Positions 41,254 through 50,991 are shown, counted from the first letter of the stretch. The stretch: 64,000 nt of DNA from Aquimonas sp. (GCA_022241605.1 JAKOMQ010000004.1:1-64000), one strand, 5' to 3'. Numbers and translations: made by a program. Notes: generated from the sequence alone by a model not told the origin.

Positions 41254-43074
41254 TCAGTAGACGTCGCGGGCGTAGCGCCCGGACTGCTGAAGCTGCTGCA
41301 GGGCCTCGTTGGCGGCCTCGGAGCTGCCGAGGCGCTGGGCGAACAGGTCAAACAGGGTCTGGTGCACGTCGCGACCCAGGGCGAGGCTGCCGCAGACGTA
41401 TAGATGGGCGCCGCCGTCGAGCCACTCGAACAGGCGCGCAGCCTGATCGCGCAGGCGCTGCTGCACGTAGACCCGTGGCTTGGCATCGCGCGAGAACGCC
41501 AGATCGATGTGCTGCAGCTCGCCGCGGCGCAGGTGCTCCTGCCACTCGGTCTGATAGAGGAAGTCATCGCGCAGGCTGCGTGCGCCGAACAGCAGCCAGT
41601 GGCGGCCGCTGGCGCCTTCGGCGACCCGCTGCTGCACGAAGGCGCGGTAGGGCGCGATGCCGGTGCCAGCGCCAAGCATGATCAGGTCCCGGCCTGCATC
41701 CGCGGGCAGGCGGAAGCGCGGGTTTTCCTCGATGAACACGCGGGCGCGGACGCCCGGCTCAAGGTGTGCGAGATGGTGCGAGGCGATGCCCAGGCGCAGC
41801 GGGTCGGCGTCCTCTGCACCGACCACGTCGACGGTGAGGTGTACCTCGTCGGCATAGGCCAGCGGGCTCGACGCGATGGAATACAGGCGTGGTGCCATCG
41901 GCCGCAGCCCGCGCACAAAGGCCTCGGCATTCCAGTCGCCCGGCCATTCGCGCAGCACGTCGATCAGCTGGTGGCTGGACAGCAGGGCAGACAGTGAGGA
42001 GGCCTCGGCAGGGTCGAGCAGGCTGCGCAGCTCGCTGTGGTTCGAGACCGCGCCCAGCGCCACCAGCAGCGGCTTGGCAAGCCGGGTCAGCTCGCGGTGT
42101 TCGCTGAGCCAGGCGCGCAGCGGGCGTTCGACGCCATCGAGCGTGAGCGCTGAATCGCCATCGAGCCGGGTGAGTTCGAGCACCGCCTCGACCAAGGGCG
42201 GCGGGTTCGGTGCCCACACGCCTAGTGCATCGCCCGGCGCGTAGTGCAGGCCTGCGCCTGCAAGGTTGAATTCAAGGTGGCGCACATCTCGCTGGCTGTC
42301 GCGGCCGGTGAGTCGCACCTGCTCGATCAGCTCGGCGGCGTAGGGCCGCTCGCGCGTGTGCAGGGCCGCTGCGACGGTGGGGCGCAGCGGGATGACTGCG
42401 GCCGAATGCGCGGCGGGAGCGCTGGGCGTGAGTTGGGCGGCCAACGCCTTCAGGGATTCCAAGGCCCGCGTGCGCCACGGGGTGGCGACCGCATCGATGT
42501 CGACATCGGCCTCGCCCAGTGGCTGCAGGCGCTGGGCGCCGAGCTCGGCGAGACGCGAGTCGATCTGGCGACCGGTTTCGCAGAACAGCGGATAGCTGCT
42601 GTCGCCGAGGCCCAGCACGGCGTACTTCAGCTCGGCCAGCTTGGGCGCGCGCCGGCCCAGCAGGAACTCGACGAAGCCCAGCGAGTCCTCCGGCGGTTCA
42701 CCCTCGCCCTGGGTGCTGATCACCACCCACAGCAGGCGCTCGTCCTTGAGCTCGCGGGTCGGGTAGGCATCGGCGCGCACGAGGCGCACTGCGAAGCCGG
42801 CACCTTCGGCGACCGCTACCAGGCTCTCGGCGGCGCGCCGGGCATTGCCGGTCTGGCTGCCGTACAGCACGGTCAGCCGCGGCAGGGCCACGGCCTCCGG
42901 CAGCGGGGCGGCGTCGCCGTGCGCCAGCCCGCCGCGGGCAAGCCCGGCCGCATAGCCGGACAACCACCACAGGCTGGCCGGGTCGAGGCCGTCCAGCGCG
43001 CGGGCGATGGGCGCCAGTGCATTGGCTGCCGGCAGCGGCAGGGAGGTGAGATCGGGCAGTGCGGGCGCGGGCAT
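41254..43074 (-). CDS. cysJ: Sulfite reductase (NADPH) flavoprotein alpha-component
   Basis: A 606-residue flavoprotein in three parts: flavodoxin (FMN) with LYGSQTGNARRAAE at about 70, an FAD-binding domain (RLYSIASSP), and an NADPH-binding domain (GAGTGIAPYRAFVQQR then YVCGS). It ends with the family's aromatic C-terminus (GRYARDVY). It passes electrons from NADPH to CysI. ATG at 43074 is chosen as the first methionine before the conserved helical region; a frame extension of 32 codons upstream looks non-coding. First gene of the cysJIH cluster. Confidence 0.95.
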   Translation of the reverse strand: MPAPALPDLTSLPLPAANALAPIARALDGLDPASLWWLSGYAAGLARGGLAHGDAAPLPEAVALPRLTVLYGSQTGNARRAAESLVAVAEGAGFAVRLVRADAYPTRELKDERLLWVVISTQGEGEPPEDSLGFVEFLLGRRAPKLAELKYAVLGLGDSSYPLFCETGRQIDSRLAELGAQRLQPLGEADVDIDAVATPWRTRALESLKALAAQLTPSAPAAHSAAVIPLRPTVAAALHTRERPYAAELIEQVRLTGRDSQRDVRHLEFNLAGAGLHYAPGDALGVWAPNPPPLVEAVLELTRLDGDSALTLDGVERPLRAWLSEHRELTRLAKPLLVALGAVSNHSELRSLLDPAEASSLSALLSSHQLIDVLREWPGDWNAEAFVRGLRPMAPRLYSIASSPLAYADEVHLTVDVVGAEDADPLRLGIASHHLAHLEPGVRARVFIEENPRFRLPADAGRDLIMLGAGTGIAPYRAFVQQRVAEGASGRHWLLFGARSLRDDFLYQTEWQEHLRRGELQHIDLAFSRDAKPRVYVQQRLRDQAARLFEWLDGGAHLYVCGSLALGRDVHQTLFDLFAQRLGSSEAANEALQQLQQSGRYARDVY

Positions 43075-43447
43075 GGTGGAGCCGGTGTTCGAGCTGGGGA
43101 ATTCACTGTCCCAGCGGCACGGCCGAGGCTGAAACGCGAAAGCGGTCGCTCGGTATGCCCTTTGCTGCATAAGCCGGCCTGCGCTCGCCTGTGTCCTCAG
43201 CCAATTGCATCGACCTGCTGGCCCCGATCCGAGCCGCAGACGGGGGCCACTTCAGGCACAGGCCTCCGGCAATGCCTGCGCGCAGAATGCAAGCCATTGA
43301 TGCAGCGCCGCATCCGCGGTCGCAGCGTCTGCACATACATTTGTGAAGAATGGTGTGACTTCCAAGCCGGTCCAGTGCTCGCCCGACGGATTTCTCGTGT
43401 TTCGGCGTGCCAGCTCCGGCCCCAAGCCCCTCTCCCCCGAGTTCGCC
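43075..43447. other. Intergenic region between divergent cysJ and RND operons
   Basis: The 373 bp should hold promoters for both units. I see no clean sigma70 or CysB site. CATACATTTGTGAAGAATGG (43334-43353) is the AT-richest patch, pointing to the efflux genes. A single CCCCTCTCCC arm lies at about 43428-43437 just before the fusion-protein start. Confidence 0.4.
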
Positions 43448-44539
43448 ATGTCCAAGTCCGCCCAGCCCTCTATCAACCCATTGCGATCGCTGACACCGCT
43501 TTTCGCCCTCCTGCTTGTCGCCTGCGGCGGAGAAAGCGCGCCGGCTGGTCCGGGCGGTGGTGCTGCGGGGATGCCGCCCGTGCCCGTTGTGAGCGTGCAG
43601 GCAGAGCGCCAGCCTTGGGTGGAGGTGATCGAGGCGCTCGGCACCACCCAGGCGCGCGAATCCGTGACCGTGACGGCCAAGGTCACCGAAGTGGTGGAGC
43701 GGATCCGCTTCAGCGACGGTGATCGCGTCAGTGCCGGCGACCTGCTGGTGGATCTGTCGGGGCGCGCCGAGGTCGCGGGCCTTGAAGAGGCCCAGGCGAA
43801 CTATCTGGAGACACGGCAGCAGTACCAGCGCCTGGCAGGTCTGGTCGAGGCAGGCACCGTGCCGCGCAGCCAGCTGGACGCCCAGGTCGCGGCCCGCGAC
43901 TCCGCGCGTGCGCGAGTTGACAGCACGCGCGCACGCCTCGCCGATCGTGTGATCACCGCGCCCTTCGACGGCGTGCTCGGATTCCGCCAGGTCAGCCCGG
44001 GCACGCTGGTCACGCCCGGCACGCCGATCGCCACGCTCGATGATGTTTCCGTGATCAAGCTTGATTTCTCGGTGCCTGAGACCTTCCTGTCCGCGCTGGC
44101 CGAAGGCCAGACCGTGCGCGCGAGAAGTGCGGCCTTCCCCCAGCGCGAGTTCGTGGGCACCGTGGCCACCGTGGGCTCGCGAATCGACCCGGTGTCGCGT
44201 GCAGTGACCGTGCGCGCGGATTTCGGCAATGACGAACAGCTGCTGCGCCCGGGCATGTTGATGACAGTGCGCCTGGAGAAGGCGCCGCGCTCCGCGCTGG
44301 TGATCCCCGAGCTTGCGATCGTGCAGGTCGGCAGCCAGGCGCATGTCTTCCGCGTCGAGGAAAGCGGCCAGGTGAGCCGCGCAGACGTCCAAGTGGGGGC
44401 GCGGCGGCGCGGCGAGGTCGAGATCGTGCACGGGCTCGATGAAGGCGACCGGGTCGTGGTCGAGGGAACCGTGCGTTTGCGGCCTGGTATGCGCGTGGTC
44501 GAGGCGCCGCCGCGCGACGGCGCGCCGCAGGCTGGCTGA
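43448..44539 (+). CDS. RND efflux periplasmic adaptor lipoprotein
   Basis: A 363-residue membrane-fusion protein. The lipoprotein signal ends in LLVACGG with lipidated C26. The hairpin region (about 100-165) and split lipoyl/beta-barrel segments (VTVTAKVTEVVERIRFSDGD; VITAPFDGVLGFRQVSPGTL) are typical. It would link the RND pump encoded next (11 bp gap) to an outer-membrane channel not present here. ATG at 43448 begins the signal peptide. The substrate is unknown. Confidence 0.9.
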   Translation: MSKSAQPSINPLRSLTPLFALLLVACGGESAPAGPGGGAAGMPPVPVVSVQAERQPWVEVIEALGTTQARESVTVTAKVTEVVERIRFSDGDRVSAGDLLVDLSGRAEVAGLEEAQANYLETRQQYQRLAGLVEAGTVPRSQLDAQVAARDSARARVDSTRARLADRVITAPFDGVLGFRQVSPGTLVTPGTPIATLDDVSVIKLDFSVPETFLSALAEGQTVRARSAAFPQREFVGTVATVGSRIDPVSRAVTVRADFGNDEQLLRPGMLMTVRLEKAPRSALVIPELAIVQVGSQAHVFRVEESGQVSRADVQVGARRRGEVEIVHGLDEGDRVVVEGTVRLRPGMRVVEAPPRDGAPQAG

Positions 44540-44550
44540 GGGAGCACTTC

Positions 44551-47500
44551 ATGATCCTTTCCGATATCTCGATCAAACGGCCGGTGCTCGCCAGCGTGAT
44601 GAACCTGCTGCTGGTGGTGCTGGGCGTAATGGCCTACAGCACGCTGACCGTGCGCGAGCTGCCCGATATCGATCCGCCCATCGTGTCGGTCGACGTGGGC
44701 TACACCGGCGCTTCGGCGGCCGTGGTCGAAACCCGCGTGACCCAGATCCTGGAGGACGCGGTCAGCGGCATCGAGGGCATCGAGACGGTTGATTCACGCA
44801 GCCGCAACGGGCGCGCGTCGGTGACCATCGAGTTCGGGCTGAACCGCGAGATCGAAGCCGCCACCAACGACGTCCGCGACGCCATCAGCCGCATCGTCGA
44901 CCGCCTGCCGCCCGAGGCCGATGCGCCGCAGATCGCCAAGGTGGAGGCCGACGCCCAGCCGATCATGTGGCTCAACATGAACTCCATCCGGATGGACACG
45001 CTGGAGCTCACCGATTACGCCGAGCGATACATCACTGATCGCCTGTCGGCGCTGGAGGGCGTTGCCGCGATCCGCGTCGGCGGCCAGCAGCGCTATGCCA
45101 TGCGTATCTGGATGGACCGCGAAGCGCTGGCAGCGCGTGGCTTGACGGTGGCGGACATCGAGTCGGCGCTGCGACGTGAGAACGTCGAGCTGCCGGCGGG
45201 CCGGCTGGAGTCCAGCACCCGTGACTTCACCCTGCGTGTCAACCGCAGCTTCCTGAGCGCCGACGACTTCGCCCAGATCAGCCTCGCCCGTGGTGCCGAC
45301 GGCTATGTGATCAGGTTGGGTGACGTGGCGCGGGTGGAGCGCGGCTCCTCCGAGCGGCGCGCGTATTTCCGTGGCAACGGCCAGCCCAACCTGGGTCTCG
45401 GCATCGTCAAGACCTCCACCGCCAACAGCCTCGACGTGGCCAGTGCGGTGCGTACGGAGGTCGAGCGCATCCAGACCGCCCTGCCCGAGGGCACCACCCT
45501 GATCGTGGCTTTCGACACGACCGTGTTCATCGACGCCGCGCTGAAGCGCGTGCAGTGGACCCTGATCGAAGCCATGGTGCTGGTGCTGATCGTGATCTAC
45601 CTGTTCCTCGGCAGCCTGCGTGCGGCCTTGATCCCCGCGGTGACCGTGCCGGTCTGCCTGATCGCGGCCTTCATGGCGCTGTCGGCGTTCGGCTTCACCA
45701 TCAACCTGCTGACCCTGCTGGCGCTGGTCTTATGCATAGGACTGGTGGTGGACGACGCCATCGTGGTGCTGGAGAACGTCCAGCGGCGCGCCGACCTTGG
45801 GGAGCCGCCACTGGTTGCCGCTCGCCGAGGTACGGCCCAGGTCGCCTTCGCGGTGATCGCCACCACCGCCGTGCTGGTTGCGGTGTTCCTGCCGGTCGCT
45901 TTCATGCAGTCCAACGCGGGCCGACTGTTCCGGGAGCTGGCCGTGGCCCTGGCCGGTGCGGTGGCGATTTCGAGTTTCGTGGCGCTCACCCTGACCCCGA
46001 TGATGTGCTCGAAGCTGGTGCGTCCGAATGAACGACCCAATGCCTTCAACGCGGTGTTTCTCAATTTCATCAAGCGCGTCGGCGACCGCTATTCCGCCCT
46101 CGTCGCGTCCATGGTGCGGCTGTCGCGGGCGCGCCTGGTGCTCGGCCTCGGCGTGGCCTTCGCCGTGATCGGCTTCCTGTCGACCGTGTTGTTCTCGGCG
46201 GTGCCCAGCGAGCTGGCGCCGGACGAGGATCGCGGCAGTTTCTTCGTGAGCATGCAGGGCCCGGAAGGCGCTGGTTTCGATTACACCGTGAGCCAGGTCC
46301 AGCAGATCGAAGAGAAATTGTTCCCGCTGCTTGGCGAAGACGGCCCTCTGGCTCGCGTCAATACCCGCGTGCCGGGTGGCTTTGGTGCCTCCGAAGAAAT
46401 GCACACCGGCTTCGCCATTGTCATCCTCAAGGACTGGTCCGAGCGCACCATGGACACCGGTCAGGTCATCGACTCGATCCGAGCCGATCTCAACAGCGTG
46501 CCCGGCGTGCGCGCGTTCGCGCAGGGCCGCGGCGGCGGACTGGCCGGCGGTCGCGGACAGCCGCTGCAGGTGGTACTGGGCGGGCCGAACTTCGAGGAGC
46601 TGTCGGAGTGGCGCGACCGGATGATCGCGCGCATGGAGGACAACCCGGGGATCTTCGCCCCCGACTCCGACTATCAAGAGACGCGGCCACAGATCCGCAT
46701 CGACATCGACCGCAACCGCGCCGCCGACCTTGGCGTGTCCGTGCAGGAAATCGGCCGCACCCTGGAGACCATGATGGGCTCGCGCCGCGTCACCACCTAT
46801 GTCGAGGACGGCGAGGAGTACGACGTGGTGCTGCAGGCCGAGCAGGATGCACGCGCCACGATCAGCGATCTCGCCGGCGTCTACGTGCGCTCCGAGCGCA
46901 CCCGTGAGTTGATCCCGCTGTCGAACCTCGTGCGATTCTCCGAGTTGGCCGAGCCGGGCAGCTTCAACCGGTTCAACCGCTTGCGCGCGATCACCATCTC
47001 GGCCAACTTGGCCGGCGGCTACAGCCTCGGCGAGGCGATCGCCTGGGTCGAGCAGACAGCGCGCGAGGAACTGCCTGATTACGCGCAGATCGACTTCAAG
47101 GGCCAGTCGCGCGAGTTCATCAAGGCCAGCGGCAGCGTGCTTTTCACCTTCGCCATGGCCCTGCTGGTGGTCTACCTGGTGCTGGCCGCGCAGTTCGAGA
47201 GTTTTCTGCATCCGCTGGTGATCATGTTCACCGTGCCGCTGGCGGTGCTGGGGGCGCTCGGCGGGCTGTGGGTGACCGGGGGCACCCTCAATCTGTTCAG
47301 TCAGATAGGCATCGTGATGCTGGTAGGGCTTGCCGCCAAGAACGGCATCCTGATGGTGGAGTTCGCCAACCAGCTGCGCGACGCCGGCCGCAACGTGGCG
47401 GAGGCGATTGCCGAGGCCGCCGGGGTACGCCTGCGCCCGATCCTGATGACCTCGATCGCCACCATCATGGGTGCGGTCCCGCTGGTGGTCGCGGGCGGCC

Positions 47501-47694
47501 CGGGCTCGGCGAGTCGCGCCACCATTGGTGTCGTCGTGATTTTCGGCGTGGCCTTCTCGACCCTGCTGTCGCTGTTCGTCATCCCGGCTTTCTATGCGCT
47601 GCTTGCACCCTACACCCGTTCGCCCGAGGCGTTGGCGCGGCGGATCGAGAAGCTTGAGTCCGAAGTGCCTGAAGTGGCCGGAGGCCCGGCATGA
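44551..47694 (+). CDS. RND-family efflux permease (AcrB/MexB-like, HAE1 group)
   Basis: A 1047-residue inner-membrane proton antiporter with 12 helices and two large periplasmic loops. The proton-relay pair is visible in LVVDDAIVVLENVQRR near residue 400. The second half contains GLAAKNGILMVEFANQLRD. Length and pattern match multidrug or solvent pumps. It follows the adaptor gene by 11 bp, and its stop overlaps the next start by 4 bp (ATGA). No tolC-like gene is adjacent. Confidence 0.93.
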   Translation: MILSDISIKRPVLASVMNLLLVVLGVMAYSTLTVRELPDIDPPIVSVDVGYTGASAAVVETRVTQILEDAVSGIEGIETVDSRSRNGRASVTIEFGLNREIEAATNDVRDAISRIVDRLPPEADAPQIAKVEADAQPIMWLNMNSIRMDTLELTDYAERYITDRLSALEGVAAIRVGGQQRYAMRIWMDREALAARGLTVADIESALRRENVELPAGRLESSTRDFTLRVNRSFLSADDFAQISLARGADGYVIRLGDVARVERGSSERRAYFRGNGQPNLGLGIVKTSTANSLDVASAVRTEVERIQTALPEGTTLIVAFDTTVFIDAALKRVQWTLIEAMVLVLIVIYLFLGSLRAALIPAVTVPVCLIAAFMALSAFGFTINLLTLLALVLCIGLVVDDAIVVLENVQRRADLGEPPLVAARRGTAQVAFAVIATTAVLVAVFLPVAFMQSNAGRLFRELAVALAGAVAISSFVALTLTPMMCSKLVRPNERPNAFNAVFLNFIKRVGDRYSALVASMVRLSRARLVLGLGVAFAVIGFLSTVLFSAVPSELAPDEDRGSFFVSMQGPEGAGFDYTVSQVQQIEEKLFPLLGEDGPLARVNTRVPGGFGASEEMHTGFAIVILKDWSERTMDTGQVIDSIRADLNSVPGVRAFAQGRGGGLAGGRGQPLQVVLGGPNFEELSEWRDRMIARMEDNPGIFAPDSDYQETRPQIRIDIDRNRAADLGVSVQEIGRTLETMMGSRRVTTYVEDGEEYDVVLQAEQDARATISDLAGVYVRSERTRELIPLSNLVRFSELAEPGSFNRFNRLRAITISANLAGGYSLGEAIAWVEQTAREELPDYAQIDFKGQSREFIKASGSVLFTFAMALLVVYLVLAAQFESFLHPLVIMFTVPLAVLGALGGLWVTGGTLNLFSQIGIVMLVGLAAKNGILMVEFANQLRDAGRNVAEAIAEAAGVRLRPILMTSIATIMGAVPLVVAGGPGSASRATIGVVVIFGVAFSTLLSLFVIPAFYALLAPYTRSPEALARRIEKLESEVPEVAGGPA

Positions 47695-48731
47695 GCGAGG
47701 GCCCGAAATCGCCCTGGGGCCGGCCCAAGCGTGGCCCCGGCGCGAAACCCCCGGTTGCCGGCGCCGACAAGGGGCCATGGCAGCGTCGCGATGGCGATGC
47801 AGCCTCGGGCAGCGGCCCAGCCGCTGCGCCCCCGCGGCGTCCTGAGCGGCCTGCGTCCACCAAGCCGGCCTGGAAGGATGCGCCCGAGGGCCGCAGCCGG
47901 GCGCCGCGCAGCGGCGAGTCCGAGGGCGGTTGGCGCCGCGACCCGGAGGCCGCCGGCGCCCGTCCTCAGCGCGCGCCCGAGCAGAAGGTCTGCGGCATGA
48001 ACGCCGCGCTTGCCGCGTTTGCCGCGCGTCCTGACGCACTGCGCAAGGTGTTTCTTGGTGAATCCCGGATCGGCGCGCTGCGCGAGCTGCTGGCCTATTG
48101 CGTGGCCAAGCGCCTGGGCTATCGCGTGGTCGAGGACGCCGAGCTCGAACGGGTCAGCGGCAGCAGCCACCACGAGGGCGTCTGCCTGCTGCTGACGCCA
48201 CCGCCGGCGCTGGATCTGGAGTCCCTGCTGGCCCGTCTGCCGCGTTCGGCGCCGGTGCGCCTGCTGTGGCTGGACGGTGTCGGTAATCCACACAATCTCG
48301 GCGCCGTGCTGCGCTCCGCTGCGCATTTCGGTGCTGCCGCCGTGTTGCTTCCACCGTCGTCGCCCTTGAGCCTTTCAGCGGCTGCCGCTCGGGTTGCGGA
48401 AGGTGGCGCCGAGCATGTGCCGCTGGTGCGCATCGAGGGTGACGGCGTGCAGGCGGAGCTGGCAGCCTTGGATCGGTTGGCCGAAGCCGGTTTCGTCAGT
48501 CTCGCCACGCTGCCGGTCGGCGGCGATGGTCTCTACGCCCACCCGCTGCCGGCGCGCACGGTGTTCGTGCTCGGTGCGGAAGGCGAGGGCATGCAGCAGC
48601 GCATCGTCGACCACTGCGCGCGCCGGCTATCGATTCCCGGCAGCGGCCGCGTGGAGAGCCTCAACATCGCCAATGCGGTGGCGGTCCTGCTGGGCGAGCA
48701 CTGGCGGCAGCATCCTCCCCTGCGCGCCTGA
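47691..48731 (+). CDS. TrmH/SpoU-family RNA 2'-O-methyltransferase
   Basis: A 346-residue protein. Residues 1-100 are disordered and rich in proline, arginine and glycine. A small substrate-binding domain then precedes a knotted SPOUT methyltransferase with the three SpoU motifs: DGVGNPHNLGAVLRSA, FVLGAEGEGM and IPGSGRVESLNIANAVAVLL. It would methylate a ribose in tRNA or rRNA using SAM; the YfiF-like layout is the nearest I recall. It is translationally coupled to an RND pump gene with which it has no obvious functional tie. It ends 6 bp before convergent bioD. Confidence 0.88.
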   Translation: MSEGPKSPWGRPKRGPGAKPPVAGADKGPWQRRDGDAASGSGPAAAPPRRPERPASTKPAWKDAPEGRSRAPRSGESEGGWRRDPEAAGARPQRAPEQKVCGMNAALAAFAARPDALRKVFLGESRIGALRELLAYCVAKRLGYRVVEDAELERVSGSSHHEGVCLLLTPPPALDLESLLARLPRSAPVRLLWLDGVGNPHNLGAVLRSAAHFGAAAVLLPPSSPLSLSAAAARVAEGGAEHVPLVRIEGDGVQAELAALDRLAEAGFVSLATLPVGGDGLYAHPLPARTVFVLGAEGEGMQQRIVDHCARRLSIPGSGRVESLNIANAVAVLLGEHWRQHPPLRA

Positions 48732-48737
48732 TCGCAT

Positions 48738-49418
48738 TCAGCGGCTGTGCGCATAGCCCAGCGGGCCGAGATCCAACTCCGCCAGTGATGCGGGTGCGCG
48801 CCACGGCAATCGACCGAGGCAGGGCACCGGCAGCCTCCGGCGCAGGGCTTCGAAGTATTCCTCCGAGTACTCCAGCTCGGGGTCGACGTGGTTGCAGATC
48901 CAGCCGGCCAGCTGCGCGCCGTCGGCCTGCAGGGCGGCCAGCGTCAGCAGCGCATGGTTGATGCAGCCGAGGCGCAGGCCCACCACCAGCACCACCGGCA
49001 GGTCCAGAGCGCGCACCAGGTCGGCCTGCATCAGGCGATCGTTGAGCGGGGCACACCAGCCGCCGACACCCTCTACCACCACGTCGTCGGCCTTGGCGCG
49101 CAGCGCCTCGTGGGCAGCCACAAGCTGCGGCAGGCCGAACGCCACGCCCTCGTGTGCGCAGGCGATCTCGGGCGCGGTGGCGGCCTTCAGGCAGACCGGA
49201 TTGACCAAGCCGTAGTCGGGCTGGAAGGCACTTGCAGCGATCAGATCCAGTGCGTCCTGATTGACCCAGCCGTGGCGGTTTTCGCGCGCGCCCGACGCCA
49301 CCGGCTTCATGCCGACCGCGCGGCGGCCGATGCGGCGCAGGGCATGCAGCAAGGCGCAGCTGGCGTGGGTTTTGCCCGAGCCTGTGTCGGTGCCGGTGAC
49401 AAAGCAGCTGAACTGCAT
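48738..49418 (-). CDS. bioD: Dethiobiotin synthetase
   Basis: A 226-residue ATP-dependent carboxylase-type enzyme closing the ureido ring of dethiobiotin in biotin synthesis. The P-loop is GTDTGSGKT (9-17), followed by GMKPVASG and VVEGVGGWCAPL. The length is normal. No other bio gene is adjacent, so it stands alone on the minus strand, convergent with the methyltransferase. Confidence 0.94.
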   Translation of the reverse strand: MQFSCFVTGTDTGSGKTHASCALLHALRRIGRRAVGMKPVASGARENRHGWVNQDALDLIAASAFQPDYGLVNPVCLKAATAPEIACAHEGVAFGLPQLVAAHEALRAKADDVVVEGVGGWCAPLNDRLMQADLVRALDLPVVLVVGLRLGCINHALLTLAALQADGAQLAGWICNHVDPELEYSEEYFEALRRRLPVPCLGRLPWRAPASLAELDLGPLGYAHSR

Positions 49419-49542
49419 GGGGAACGCCTCTATTTTCTCGTGGTGCCAAGCATAGCGCCGGATGCCGCGCCTGGAGCAGGTCGCGAGGGGGCCGCCTGCT
49501 ACACTTCAAACGATCCCCAAGATGCGACGAGGCCGTAGCCGA

Positions 49543-50025
49543 ATGTTCCAAGCCGCCGCCCTCACCGGTTCCAAGCCGGAACAGTATGCCGACCTGATCG
49601 AGCAGGCCCGCGCCCTGCTCGCCGGGGAGCATGACCGCACCGCCAATGCCGCCAACCTGTCGGCGCTGGCCTTCCACGCACTGCCTGACGTCAACTGGCT
49701 GGGCTTTTACTTCTTCGACGGCCGCGAGCTGGTGGTCGGCCCCTTCCAGGGCAAGCCCGCCTGCGTGCGGATCGCGCTTGGCCGGGGCGTCTGCGGCACC
49801 GCTGCGGCCACCGGCCGCACCCAGTGCGTGGAGGATGTCGAGGCGTTTCCGGGCCACATTCCCTGCGATGCCGACTCGCGTTCCGAGGTGGTGGTGCCGA
49901 TGTTCCAAGGCAATCAGCTGATCGGTGTGTTCGATATCGACAGCCCGCTGCCGGCGCGTTTCGATGCCGACGACGTGGCTGGGCTGGAGGCGCTGGCGCA
50001 GGTTTTTCTGGAGTCGCTGCGATGA
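49543..50025 (+). CDS. msrC: Free methionine-(R)-sulfoxide reductase (GAF domain)
   Basis: A 160-residue GAF-domain enzyme that repairs free methionine-R-sulfoxide. Cysteines C74 (GKPACVRI), C84 (GRGVCGTA) and C108 (GHIPCDA) keep the spacing of the three functional cysteines in the E. coli enzyme (10 and 24 residues). ATG at 49543 is chosen because upstream codons are not part of the fold. The stop overlaps the next start (ATGA). Confidence 0.92.
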   Translation: MFQAAALTGSKPEQYADLIEQARALLAGEHDRTANAANLSALAFHALPDVNWLGFYFFDGRELVVGPFQGKPACVRIALGRGVCGTAAATGRTQCVEDVEAFPGHIPCDADSRSEVVVPMFQGNQLIGVFDIDSPLPARFDADDVAGLEALAQVFLESLR

Positions 50026-50432
50026 GCAGCGACCGCCTGCGCAACGTCGGGCCGAAGTCCGCCGCCTGGCTGCGTCAGGTGGGTATTCGCACGCCCGAGG
50101 AACTGCTTGCGGCAGGTGCGGTAGGCGCTTTCATGAAGGTCAAGCGCGCCGGCTTCAGGCCAAGCCTCAACCTGCTGTATTCGCTGGAAGGCGCCATTCT
50201 CGGCTGCCACTGGCAGCAGGTGCCGGAGGCGCGGCGCCAGCAGATGGCGGCCGAGGTCGAGGAACTGAGCGCATTGCTGCCTGATCCGAAGAAAAAGCGT
50301 CCAGGGGGCCCGGTCACCTACAGCGAAGGCCCCGCCATGCAGCGCGAGGCCGGCGAGGAAGAGCAGGGTCCCGAGCTCAGCTTCGGCTTCGACGATCCCT
50401 GCGCCGGCAGCGAGGGCAGCAGCGCCGATTGA
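50022..50432 (+). CDS. TfoX C-terminal domain protein
   Basis: A 136-residue protein. Residues 1-85 match the stand-alone TfoX/Sxy C-terminal domain (LRNVGPKSAAWLRQVGIRTP, AFMKVKRAGFRPSLNLLYSL, CHWQQVPEARR), which forms helix-hairpin-helix-like folds. The tail (about 95-136) is acidic and disordered. Full TfoX regulates competence, but the isolated domain has no known role. It is coupled by a 4 bp overlap to the sulfoxide reductase gene and followed by a strong hairpin. Confidence 0.85.
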   Translation: MSSDRLRNVGPKSAAWLRQVGIRTPEELLAAGAVGAFMKVKRAGFRPSLNLLYSLEGAILGCHWQQVPEARRQQMAAEVEELSALLPDPKKKRPGGPVTYSEGPAMQREAGEEEQGPELSFGFDDPCAGSEGSSAD

Positions 50433-50512
50433 AGCTCTCCAGCTTGTCTGCGCGCCACCCTCGGGCTACGGTTGCCGGAGTCTGGGTCGCGCCCGCCCAT
50501 CCTGATCATCAC

Positions 50513-50544
50513 CGACCCGCTGCGTCCCGCGACGCAGCGGGTCG
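50513..50544 (+). terminator. Strong 14 bp hairpin between the TfoX-domain gene and rnk
   Basis: CGACCCGCTGCGTC and GACGCAGCGGGTCG form a perfect 14 bp stem over CCGC, followed by TTCGCTTT. It lies 80 bp after the TfoX-domain stop and 19 bp before the rnk start, so it may terminate the upstream operon, lie in the rnk leader, or both. Confidence 0.7.
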
Positions 50545-50562
50545 TTCGCTTTGGAGCCCCGC

Positions 50563-50976
50563 ATGTCCACCCGCCCCGACCTCATCGTATCCAGCCTCGA
50601 CTTCGATCGCCTCGACGCCATGATCGCCGCGCTGTCGCAGGCACAGGCGTCCGCCGGTGCCGCACTTGCCGCCGAACTGGCGCGGGCCCGCGTGGTGGAA
50701 CCCGCGGAGCTGCCGCCGGATCGGGTCAGCATGCGCAGCACGGTCCGCTTCATGAGCACCCACGAGCACCACCCCTCCCGGTTGACCCTGGTCTACCCAC
50801 ATGAGCTGGGCAGCGAGGCCGACCAGATTTCGGTGCTGGCGCCGGTGGGCACCGCTTTGCTCGGGCTGCGGGCGGGTGACAGCATCGACTGGCCGTTGCC
50901 GGGCGGCGACATCACCCGCCTGTCCATCCTCGGAATCGATTACCAGCCCGAGCGCGAGGGCCAGGTGCATCGTTGA
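50563..50976 (+). CDS. rnk: Regulator of nucleoside diphosphate kinase (Rnk/GreA C-terminal fold)
   Basis: A 137-residue protein with an N-terminal helical part (to about 55) and a GreA/GreB C-terminal domain (VRFMSTHEHHPSRLTLVYPH, VLAPVGTALLGLRAGDSIDW). Rnk binds RNA polymerase and affects nucleoside diphosphate kinase levels. ATG at 50563 has GGAG upstream; an in-frame earlier ATG at 50551 is possible but less well placed. It is convergent with the DUF1415 gene (15 bp gap). Confidence 0.9.
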   Translation: MSTRPDLIVSSLDFDRLDAMIAALSQAQASAGAALAAELARARVVEPAELPPDRVSMRSTVRFMSTHEHHPSRLTLVYPHELGSEADQISVLAPVGTALLGLRAGDSIDWPLPGGDITRLSILGIDYQPEREGQVHR

Positions 50977-50991
50977 GGCCCGGGCCCAGGT

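Noticed and set aside
43075-43447. Riboswitch or T-box upstream of cysJ or the RND operon
   Set aside because: No conserved riboswitch core could be recognised by eye.
45730-48039. 769-codon open frame antisense to the RND permease and methyltransferase genes
   Set aside because: Low-complexity histidine/glutamine/arginine composition; the sense strand encodes clear conserved proteins.
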